Origin: Litsea cubeba
Taxonomy: Eukaryota; Streptophyta; Magnoliopsida; Laurales; Lauraceae
Assembly (NCBI GenBank): GCA_012931725.1
Contig: CM022951.1
Location: 3,827,849 to 3,891,848, forward strand
Direction of reading: 5' to 3'
DNA: 64,000 nt
A program made the translations under genes and the position numbers. The notes beneath the pieces are model-generated. The model made no database searches. It saw only the letters and a list, made by a program, of their open reading frames with translations, and was not told the DNA's origin. Within the stretch, counting starts at the first letter, position 1. Each line of letters starts with the position of its first letter. Of the stretch, positions 21,901-33,900 are shown piece after piece.

Positions 21901-24900
21901 CGGTGTTCCGAAGTTTTTTCTTCTTTGGATCGATGGATTCTAGGCTCAAATCAGTCGAGAAGAACGGTGTGGCTGAAGTGTTTTGGTGTGCCTTTGCACA
22001 CTTGGGATACCAAGGTCATTGAGGCCATTGGCCAAAGGTTTGGTAGCCGTATAGGTGTGGCGAAGGAGACGATGGAAAGATCGGAGTTAGGATCCGGTAG
22101 AGTGTGTAAATTCAGAGATTCAATCCTTCATTAACAAGGAGATTGAGTCAGAGATTCTAGGGAAACTATTCCTTGTCTCGGTCAGGGAAGAGCTTGTATG
22201 GCAACAACAACATGGTTTCGGCATGAGGATGGATCTACAGTTTTCGGAGGGCTCATTCTCATTTGGAGGAGATGAAGTGCAGGGAGAAGATCTGGTAGTT
22301 GATAAGGGATCAAAGGCTTCGGTTACAAGGAGAGTAGGTGTGGAGGATGGTGGAGATTGTGGGGGTTTCATTCCTAGCACCTATGGATAGGCCGATCATC
22401 CCAAGACATTGGTCTCCACCATCGTCGGGGGTGGGTGAATTTCTCTGCAGATACTCTGCTCCGACTCAGTTTTCATAGAAAAGCTAATGCCAGAAAGAGG
22501 ATTAACTTCATTGGCAGGGTTCGAAAAAGGCAAGGTTTCACTAGTGTTCCAGGGAGAGTAAAGGAGGAGATTGCTACCTACTTTGAGGGGTTGTATGCCA
22601 GTGAGGGCTCTTCAAGGCCTACTTTGGATGGTGTTTCTTTTCCTACCATTGATGAAAGTTTAAGGATTTGACTGGAGAGAGTTTGAAGAAGAGGAAGTTC
22701 ATTTAGCTCTCAGAATGTGAGGGGGATAAGATGCCGGAGCCAGATGGTTTAATTTCTGTTTCACACTAGCAGTTTGGGATGTGTTAAAGCCTGACTTTCT
22801 TGATATGCTCTGAGAGTTTCATAGTAAGGGGAGAATAAAGGACTTTCTTCCATTGGTTGGAGATTGGTGAGGCCAATCAGTTGGTTTTGGCCTTTTAGGT
22901 TTCAAACTTGTGAAAGAATTACAGTCGCTGAAAGGCAAGGTTAGGAAGTGGAATATAGAAGTTTTCGGGAGTTTGGATCGTTTTAGGGCATTGGTCTCTA
23001 AATGGTCAGATGGGTTGGACTCTTTGGAGGAAAAAAGGAGGTTCAATGAATAAGAGAGAGCAGAAAGGGTCAGAGCTACCAGGAAGATGTGGGGCTATAG
23101 AAATCTGTTTTAGTCAGAAATCTAGAACTCTGTGGCTTAAAGAGAGATAAAAAATACCAAGTTTTTTCATAGAATGGCTAATTCTAGAAAGAGGATTAAC
23201 TTCATTGGCAGGGTTCGCAAAAGGCAAGGTTTGACTAGTGTCCAAGGAAGAGCAACGGAGGAGATCAGTACCTACATTGAGGGGTTGTATGCTAGTGAGG
23301 GCTCTTCAAGCCTACTTTGGAAGGTCTTTCTTTTCCTACCAATGATGAAAGTTTGAGGATTTGGTTGGAGAGAGAATTTGAAGAAGAGGAAGTTAATTTA
23401 GCTCTCTCAGAATGTGAGAGGGACAAGGTGCCAGGGCGATATGGTTTAAGTTTCTCTTTCATATGAGCAGTTTGGAATGTGTTAAAGACTGACTTTCTAG
23501 ATATGCTCTCAGAATTTCATAGTAACGGGAGAATAAGCAAGGACTTTCTTCCATTGGTTAGAGGTGGGGCCAATTAGTTTGCTTTGGCATTGCTTGTTTC
23601 AAACTTGTGAAAAGCTTAACAGTTCCTCAAAGGCAAGGTTAGGAAGTGGAATATAAAAGTTTTCGGGAGTTTGGATCATTTTACGGTATTGATCTCTAAA
23701 GAGTCAGAAGGGTTGGACTCTTTGGAGGGAGAAAGGAGGTTTAACAAATAAGAGAGAGCAGAAAGGGTCAGAGTACCAGGAAGTAGTGGGGCCATAAAAT
23801 ATCTTGGAGGCAGAAATCTAGAACACTGTGGCTTAGAGAGGGAGATAAAAATACCAAGTTTTTTCATAGAATGGTTAATGCTAGAAAGAGGATTAACTGC
23901 ATTGGCAGGGTTCGAAAAAGGCAAGGTCGCACTAGTGTCCCAGGGAGAGTAAAGGAGGAGATTGCTACCTACTTTGAGGGGTTGTATGCCAGTGAGCAAG
24001 GATCAAAATAGCAGTTGAGGTGAGTGTAGCGGCCAGTAGCCAAAATGCTATGTAGTGGGTGATACGTAGCGGTGTGAATTTTTGATCGGTCCAAAAAAAT
24101 TTGAATCTTGTATAACAACCAATCGTCTTTTTTTTAGTGATTTGAAACCGCATAAGGGTAGAGACAACTTTAGGAAAGGCTATTGAGGAGAAGAAATAGG
24201 AAAAAATAATATTTAAAATTAAAGCTAATTGACTCTACTAGGTTTTAAACTGTAGCGCCGCTATTTTCAAACTAGTGTACCCTACTGGCCGATACTGAGG
24301 CCACTACACTATTTTGAACCATGCTGGCGAGGGCTATTCAAGGCCTACTTTGGATGGTGTTTCTTTTCCTACCGTTGATGAAAGTTTGAGGATTTGGTTG
24401 GAGAGAGAGTTTGAAAAAGAGGAAGTTAATTTAGTTCTCTTAGAATGTGAGGGGGATAAGGCGCCGGGGCTAGATGGTTTTAGTTTATCTTTCATACGAG
24501 CAGTTTGGGATGTGTTAAAGCCTAATTTTCTTGATATGCTCTTAGAATTTCATAGTAAGGGGAGAATAAGCAAGGAGATTAATGCTACTTTTTTTACTCT
24601 CATTCCTAAAATTTATAATCCCATGGAGCTAAGAGATTTCGGACCTATTAGCCTAGTGGGATGTATTTATAAGTTGCTAGCTAAAATTCCGACTAATAGG
24701 CTGAAGAGTGCTTTGCTGGCCCCTTCCAGGAAGCTTTTGTGCAGGGTAGGCAGATCCATGATAGGGTTCTAATTGCTAATAAGCTTATTGATTCTAGGAA
24801 GAAATCTAAGAAAGCAGGAGTTATTTTTAAAGTAGTTATCGAAAAGGCATATGATCATGTAGAGTGGAGTTTCGTGGACTACATGTCTTCATTAAACACT

Positions 24901-27900
24901 CACGTTGAGAGTATGGTCACCCAAACAAGCTCCACGCAATCCACCCAAAGAAGCCTCTGCTCCAAGGGTATCACACCATAGGTAATCAAGTGAGCAAAAG
25001 GCCACAACTTCCAGCCTGCCTGTCAAGAAATCAAGATTTGAAGTTCGTTAATAGCGAAGACATGTATATAAATTAGGGTAAAAGCAAAAAAGTTAACAAT
25101 AAAAAAAATATATTGTTGATTACTTGAGAAACTCTCTTAGTTGGAACCATCATTGAGTCCAAACTCTAATTCACTTATAAAAGATGGATAATGGCATGAA
25201 CTCAAAATAGCATTGTGCTATAACAATGCATTTTCATGCACCAATTCTTTTGATGACCTTGCAATTAAATCAATATGGATTGCAGCAACAAATGATTGAT
25301 TTGGAGATGTTTACTAACTCCAAGCAAAGTCAATATGATTATAAATTTACCCCATCTAGAGACCATTTTTCCCAATTGACTCTTTAGATGCCCACCAAGT
25401 CCACCTGACTTCTTCCCAAAATTATGTTTCGGATTCAAGAAAACCATCTGCTAACTCCAACAAGAATTATTCAAGGAAAAAAGGATAAGTGGCTTTAAGT
25501 GGCTTTCTTGTGTTGGGCACCAAATGAGGGTTTGGCAGAGCATTGGATGTCGGAACCAGAGAGCTGATGTTGGCATGTTGCAAATCTAGGAAAACCAAAC
25601 TATCTTCTTAGTTTTCTGCACCTGATCTTTGTTTTATGTCTGTCTGATCAGTCCGAACCAGAAAGGTCCCAATTCCCATTAAAATGGCTATCACTAAGAT
25701 GGCTTTATTAGTTTTTCTAAAGTGTAAAAAAAAAAAAGGTGATGAATTGGGTCACATCTGAGGAGACTTTGTGCACGATCGTGGGGCTTGCTTCTCAGGG
25801 TTAGTAGTGTTCAGGGCTGTTATTCCAAAATTTGTCCTAGCAAACCCTAGAAAAATCTACTAGTTACACAAGTTCCCAGATCGGACCGAGAAAAATATTT
25901 CAGAAGACCAAGATATCTGAAAATCAAGTAGTTTTATGCCAGGGAGGTCAACTATGGAAGCTATCTTCTTACTTGGGTAATTAATGAAAAACTATCGAGC
26001 GAAGAGGAAAAATATACATATAGTCTTTATCGATCTAGAAAAAGTTTATAACAGGGTACCTAGAGAATTAATTCGGTGGGTTTTAAATAAAAAGAATGTT
26101 CCAAGATGTGTTATTGAAATTATTAAAGACATGTATGAAGAAGCGGTAACGAGTGTGAGTACTACTTGTGGAAAGATACGTGAGTTTTCAGTTACCATAG
26201 GTTTTCATTAGGGGTCAGCCCTAAGCCTTTATCTCTTTGCATTGATTATAGATGAGTTAACTTCTCATATTCAAGAAGGTAATCCTGGTGTATGATGTTT
26301 GAAGATGATATAGTGTTGGTGAACGAATAAACAAATGGTGTGAATGCAAAACTCGAGAGATAGCGGGAGGTTTTAAAATAAATCATACAAAGACAAAATA
26401 TATGGACTGTAACTTTAGTGGGCATATACAAATAGTTGAAACTACTGTGAGAATTGAAGCCTAGAATATACTACAAAGAGATTCACTCCGTTACCCTGGC
26501 TCAATAATAAGTAATGATAGTGGAGGGTGGGATGCAAGTTTGTTCGTGGTAAGATTCTTTCGAAATTTGTTCTATATGCTATGTTTTGGAAGATATGGTT
26601 GGAAAGGAATAATAGAACTTGCCATTAAAATAAAAAAGGAATAATAGAACTTTCAGAAATAAAAGTCATTCAGTGGAAGATATTGTTGGTTCAATTGTTT
26701 GGTTTGTGTCAAAGTGGTGTGCAAGAGAAAGGAATTTGATAGTGTTGATTTATCTGATCTTAATCGGTCTTGGGCAGCTATATTCAAGGGGGGCGTTTGT
26801 GTTAAGCCCAAGCAGAAAGTTTCATAGATGAGCCCCATAGTTGTCAGTTTCGTTTCGGACTCCATTTCGGTCTATCCTCTAAAATGAAATATTTCGGTCG
26901 TTTCGCAATTTCGGCGAAATATTTTGAAGTTCTATTTATGAAAAATAAAAATAAATTATATATAATTAAAAAATAAAAATATATAATTAGAAAATGTTAA
27001 AACAAAGTTGGCACCGGGACTAGACTCCAACCCTTGTATAAAACTTGCCCCAAAGCAGGCTCAACCTTGTAACTAGCCCCATCCCAACACTAGCCCAAAC
27101 CCAGCCCCACGCCCAGACTCATGCACAACCCTACCCAGCCAGCCTAAGGCCCAACACCAATCCCTTTTATGCACTTCTCTAGAAGGCTCCAACTATCCAG
27201 CACTCCAGCGCCCATCAATCACTTCCAAACCAGATCTTGATGAAAAGTAAAAAAGAAAAAGGAAAGGGGAAGAAAAAAAAAGAGGAGAACGAGAGAAAAG
27301 GAAGAAGAAACAAGGAGGAGTGGCATCAGAAATCGACGGCGAGGCAACGAGGCGAGGCGGGGCGGGGCATAGGCGACGGCGAAGGCCAATCGGGGTTAAC
27401 GGTGAGACGAGGCATCGAGCAGAGGTACTTGCAGCCCTCTTCCTCTCTCTTTTTTTCCCAGCAACCACCCATCTCTTCTCCATCTTCCTCTTCTTTCTTT
27501 CTTTGTTTTTTTTTTTTTTTTATTATTTTTATGCTAGGCTACATTTTTCCTTAAAAAAAAAAAAGGATAAACGAAATAAATGAAAAATCCATATTTTGGC
27601 CCTTTCGCCTTTTTTACAAAAAGATTTGCACGCTGGAGTGTACTCAATACCCATTGAAAAGGGAAAAACTCCAAAAGGCCCTTTCCCTTTCACTTTTTAT
27701 TTTTTTTTTTTTTTCTCTTATTGTTGAGCTACTACTTGCACAATGGGCCCATTTTTTCTCTACATTAGGCTGTTGGTCTAGTGAGGCCCACCTCCTTGAA
27801 TATTTGATCCACTCAGTGGGTCTTGCCATATTTGAGTCCTAAATTGAAATAAAATAAATATTCCACTTAAAATAACCCCTAATCAAATATCTACATGTAT

Positions 27901-30900
27901 ATATTTCTAAAAATGCCTAATCCGTATCCTAAAATTTTGAAGTTGGGGGGTGTATCAAACCCTCGTTTCCTGTGTCCGTACACGTGTCCGTATTTAGGCA
28001 TCATAGATCACTAATGTCATTGTGCCTTAGCTATGAGGGCTCTTAGCCACATGGATGGTTCAATGTGTTCATCAGCGTCTGACTAGGAGATGTGGATAAT
28101 CCAAGCCACATTAGAATGGTGTACTCTTGTTCAAACTTGAGTTTGAAACCAAACTTTACCTTGGGAGGATAGATGGGGCAATTCAGGTGAGATCCAATGT
28201 AGATCCAACTTTCTAATTCACTCATGGGGTCTGGGTGGTCCAGGTGGGACCACCATGGCTCATCTCTTCTCAAGAAATCATACATCCCTCATTACTGTCT
28301 TGACAACTATCTCTTGAGCACAAGTTTAAGTTTGGCCTCAATGGAAAAACGAAGCACCTAACAACGCATCTTCAAGTTCTTCACGGACCAAGAATTACAA
28401 GATCACCCCTTTCATTAGTCGCATCTTCAAGTTCTTCACGGTCCAAGAATTACAAGATCAACCCCTTTCATTAGTGTGTATCACCCCTTTCATTAGTCGC
28501 ATCTTCAAGTTCTTCACGGAAGGAACCCTAAGGGGTCTGCTTTGATACAGAGTTCAAATTTTAGGGCTCCATCTTGACTAAATTGTTTGATCTCTTATTG
28601 ACTGAATTGAAAAACCTATCTTGAAGGATAGCTGAAGTCAGGATGAACGAAATCACCACTGGAAGAGAAGAGGAAGCAGGATGCATGCTGTGAGATGGAA
28701 GATTTGATTATTGTGTGTGAGGACAATATGACAGAAATCATGTATTGGACGATATCTCCTAATATGGGAAGGCGGTTGATACTCTTATTCCTGATTTTGG
28801 TAGGAAAGGTGAGGGCAAGTGCGTTGGTTCTGTCAGATTGAGAGAAAGGAGGTTGGCTATGAAGTTTTTCATAGAAATGAATGGTAGCAGTCTTCATGGG
28901 AGAAAGCTAGTAGTCTAACTTGCTTCCTTTGGCTGGTTGGAAAGGAAACCTAAAGCAAGGTTGGGTGAAGCACTATCGGCAAAAATTTCTGTGGTGAGAA
29001 TTACTCATAATATTATTCCGTCTTATGGAGAGGGAGGAAAATGATACTAGGTGGGAAAGATTCATACCTAATAGTAGGTGTCTATGCAAGGTGAGTGGAT
29101 TAAATGAAGCAAGGATTGCCAAGTTGGGAGGGGTGTTCATTCTTCTATCTTTCAGATGTTCGGAGGATGCTTGGCCAACCATTGAAGCCTTCGATTTAGA
29201 GCTCTCATAGATTATTATTTCACTGGAGTGCTAAAGCCCTGTATTTTTCAAGCTTCAAGAACCAGGCAGGTAAGATGTAATGGGGCCCCACTGCACATAT
29301 GGGAAGACAGGGTGTTTGAAGACATTGGTAAGTGAATGGATGAGGTTATAGGAGTTGCAAAAGAGATCATAGAGATCTAATTTGGAATTTGGCACGATTC
29401 GTTTGTGAGTTACAAGTTACACTGCATTTGCTAAATAGATGGCTTTGAGTATTTTCTGGGAACAATCACTTAGTGGTACTAAGGGAAGCAGATCATCTCC
29501 TAAAAGAGTTCTCTTCGCACAATAGTGAACTTCCAAATGAAGATCTTAGGCCAACAAACTGTGGAAAAGAGAGAACGAAATATTTCAGGAGGGGACTCTC
29601 AAATAAGAAAGGTAAGTCAAAAAATTGGGGAAATGGATTGCAGACACACTGTCTACCCTTCTGGAGACGGGAAGATAGCCATTTCCAAGTGTGTAGGTTT
29701 TGGGGAAGTAGCATCGCCTCACTCATCTTCACTAGATGATGGGGAGGCTCCTCATTTGCTGGAGGTGGTTGCAAGCGGGAGCCAGACAGTTGCAGAGGCT
29801 AGATTAGGTGCTTAGATCAAGGGCATGACAAGAACTTTCAATTTCTTTCTCTTTGATAAAGGAGAGAGGCACAATAAAGGTCTAGAGACCTACTGATGAA
29901 GGGGGAAATGAAATGGGTATGATCGTATGAAGGTCACAGTCAATGTCCACTTCAAGGCTTCTCAGATGGGTGATGTGGATAGAGATTTTGTCTTGATGCA
30001 ACTCCCAATGCATCATGACAATGGTGAGACAAACCAGCCATCATCTTAGCCTGTCTCAAGTCCTGAGGATTTCATTGATGGGCCAGTTTTGGGGGGCTAT
30101 ACAGTAATGCCTCTCAAATTTGAAATTGCACTTGATCGGTTGGGGTTCAACCAATTAGGCTGACTCATCTTTAGGAGCACAGTTGACCCTGGGTCAAATC
30201 AAGATTGCAGCAAGGCAAGTGAAGGATTAAAGGTTCACATTGGTGGTCCAATTCATGGTAGGCCAATTTCCCAACGTTAGCAGGCTTTCTGTTCATGTCA
30301 TAAATATTAGAGGCCCATTGAGCTCTAACCACTCAGGCCCACTTGTGAGTAGGAACCCAGCCAACAGCAAGAATTATAAAAGTTGAAGGTTGGCATTTCT
30401 GATCAAATCAGGCCTATGACGCCCGAATGCAGACACGAATACAACACTCAAATAACGGGATCGGGATGCAGATATGAATACACACTCAAATAAGGGGATT
30501 GGGGATACAACACTGCACTCTCGAAAACCTACAACACAGATACGGATACAGCAATACTTTCTTTAAAATATCTTTAAATTAGTGAAATTATCACCGTTTA
30601 CATTCAATTGTACATTTTTTTATCTTATAACAAAAGAAAAGTAAAAGAACTAAATAAAATATGGATTGGTAAGTAGGATGTGCTAAACATGTACCCTAGA
30701 AGTATCGGTCTAGTATCTTATGTGTTGGGCATGTACAAGTATCGAGGTATCCAAAAAAAAAATAAAAATTGATGGTGTTCCTAGCCTTGTGGCAATTTAA
30801 ACTCAGGAAGGATCATATAGATGCTATCGAGCTTAGCAGAAGGAAAATAACTCTAATCAAGCCAAGCAAAAGGAGGAGAGCTCACATGCTGCATTAGAGA

Positions 30901-33900
30901 CTTCACATATGGATCCTTTTTTGGGGAAGACATAGATGTGTATTTGGGAACCATTCTAATATGGAGAACTCTCCATGAAGTCCTTTTATAGGGCTTTGAA
31001 AGAATTAATTACCCATGTTCATATTTCAGTTGAGTTTGGCTCCTTTTAAAGTGGAGTATTTTTGTTAGCTAGCTGTTTCAGGCAAGGTCCCAATGGTGGA
31101 TAATCTCGGAAGGATGTAAGAAAGAGAGGCTATTTCTTATATGTGCTCGTTTTATATGAAAGAGAGGGAACCAATTGATCATTTATTGTTGCATTGTGAT
31201 ATCTATTCTAGCCTTTGGGTCATTTCCTCAAAAGATGTTACGTAATGGTCCACCTAAGGTTTTCAAAAAAAAAAAATAAGGCTCCACCTTAGGATCTTTA
31301 ACTGACATGGTGGAGACTTGGAAGATAGGTACTTTCCATGGATGTGGTTTGATCCTTTGGAGGCTCATCCCGTTAGCTATTTTATGGCAGATATTGAAAT
31401 AAAAGGAATGGTGGTTTCTAGAGGCTCGACACTGTCTTAGGATGATCTCCCATTGTTTTTTCTCTTAGAATGGCAAATGGGCATTTTTAAGGAAAGAATT
31501 TTCAAATTTGAAGTCAGATAACATTTTACTTAATTCAGAAGCTGGTTTGAGATGTGGTCCTTTCCGGGAAAGGAAGTTAAGTGTTTTGGCCTCCTACCCC
31601 AAAGGGCCAAAGGGCTTGTTGAGTTACAGTGTTGATGAGGCTGGTAGAGGGAAACCAGGTCTAGGAAGTATTGGAGGTGTCTTTTGCAAGAGTAAAGGGG
31701 AAGTGCCATTCATGCTTTCCAAGAATGAGGCTGTTAAAGATTCTAATAAAGCACAGATGATAGCTATTCTAGAAGTGTTTTGATTTTCCTCGCCTTCATT
31801 TCAAGATAAATTAATTGTTGAGAGCAATTCATTATATGGTATTTCTTAGTTCTTTTCATTGGGTGGGGTAATGGAAATTTCATTTTTATCTCAATGAAAT
31901 CAAGCTTTTTTCTTTTTTAATCGATTCAAGTGGTTTTCAAGCACGTGGAGTTTGGAAAATGGGGTGTCTAATTCATTGGCTAAACAAGAGGTAGATAGGA
32001 ATAGTCCTTTTCACAGTTTTTACCATTGATTTTTTCTTTTTTAATGTTTTAGCATAGGGTATAATACTCCATTACATTAGCCTTATTGTGGACTTTATCC
32101 TGTACTCCTCTACTTCCTTACAATAATTTTACCATACTAAGATTAAAATAAAATAATAGATACCATGCCTCATGTGCTGAACAATGTCAGATTAATATGC
32201 AATTGGGTGTATTTGATGTGTTATATCTTATATGATCACCATTCCGACAAGCCCAAGTTTTGTGAAATCTTGGAAGGTATTGAAGCAGTTATGTCCCAAT
32301 TTTGATAGGTCATGTAGACTTACTATTTTCAGGATATTTTAGTTGCTTGGTCTTACGTGTTTGATTTGAGTTAAAACTTTAAAAATCTTCAAGTTATGTT
32401 AGAATGAGAGATGTTACAGTTCATTTTTCTGATGTGCATGCCATGGTTAGCAAAGAACCCTGCTTGCATCACCCTTGCATTCAAATGTAACACGAACAAA
32501 ATTGGTATTGACACTTGACAGACATTAATATGCAAGTTTTTGTCGATTCAGAAATCAAACAAGGGAATTAAAGAGAAGCCTACCTTTTAACTCTATATTA
32601 AAAAATAGCGGACCCACCCTTGGCTATTTGATTCATGTGCTCTTGATTCGAATAATTATTGCCATAGCCATGAAGACAAAAGTAAACTTCATGTCCATAA
32701 CAAATAAAGCAATAATAAAACAGCAAAAATGCTAACAAAGTAGAAACCTCAACTTCATACATTAAGGTTTTCAGGACAAGTAACCTCTTCACATAAGAAT
32801 CAAAATAGCGGTTGTAGTGTGCGTAGTGGCTGGTGACCAAAATGCTATGCAACGAGCAATACGTAGCAGCATAACGGTGTGAATTTTTTAAGTAGTAAAA
32901 ACAACTTGAATTTTGTGTACGGCCAAATCTTGTTTTTTTTTATAGTAATTTGAAACTATATAATGGTAGAGACAACTATAGAAAGAGATTTTTTTTTTAA
33001 TTTTTTTTATGGAGAGTATTTCTTACTGTTAGCATGGGCCAAAATGTTGCCTTCAGTTCGCTAAAGATGTTAGAAGGCAACTCAAGGCGCAAGAAACCCA
33101 AGAGAACAAAGTAGATGCTGTTCCAAATTGCCGCCCACACAGTTTGGTCAAACAGGACTTTAGCAGGAACCACCCACCAATCCTGAAAAGGAAATAGAAC
33201 CTGGAAAAAATGTGGTGACACTTCAGTCTTGCAGAAATAAGTGGCATCAAGTGAACTTACTTTGTTGAGCATTACTTTAAAACTATATTAAGAAATTCAA
33301 TTATAGTCACCTCGCAAAAATGGTAATAATAATGAGACAGGGAACCATGAAACGAAAACCCGACGAGGCCAGATCTGAACATGCGAGCACGATCAAATTC
33401 AAAAAGTGGTTTCCCTTCATAGCACTGCAGTTAGTAGAAAATAGTTGAGCAATATATTAACATAATATATTAATACATTTCTTAAGCAAAACCAGTAGCA
33501 TTTGTAGATAGTGATAGCTTATTTGATCATTCTACCTGTGCAATCCAATCCCCTAGAGAGTAAACCACACCACTAATCACCATCTTGGCCAGAACAGGGT
33601 TTGTTTCAAGAGCATCCTCATAAGCAGTCCAATTATGTTCAGGTGCATATCTTAATATCTCGTAAAGGGTCCATCCCTGAAACATGGAGAGAAAAATATT
33701 TAGCATCAACCTATGAAGCCCTGCAGCAGTTGTAAATTCTATTGGATGAAATTAACTCTCGTTTAGAAAAGGAGGCCAGAGCTGGAACTGCTTTTCCACA
33801 GCATCAGTATCATTCAATGTTTTGAGGTGTTGGAAGTTGAAACAACTAATTGTCAAACGAGTCAGAGATTATATACAAAGAGAAGCCTAACAGCACCCTT

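Noticed and set aside
22471..24888. CRISPR-like or gene-family reading of the regularly spaced repeats
   Set aside because: The repeated unit is LINE ORF2 coding sequence with decayed frames in a plant nuclear context.
21349..24888. Possible single LINE spanning all fragments
   Set aside because: The 21349-21740 RT fragment is on the minus strand while the rest is on the plus strand, so at least two elements or an inversion are involved.
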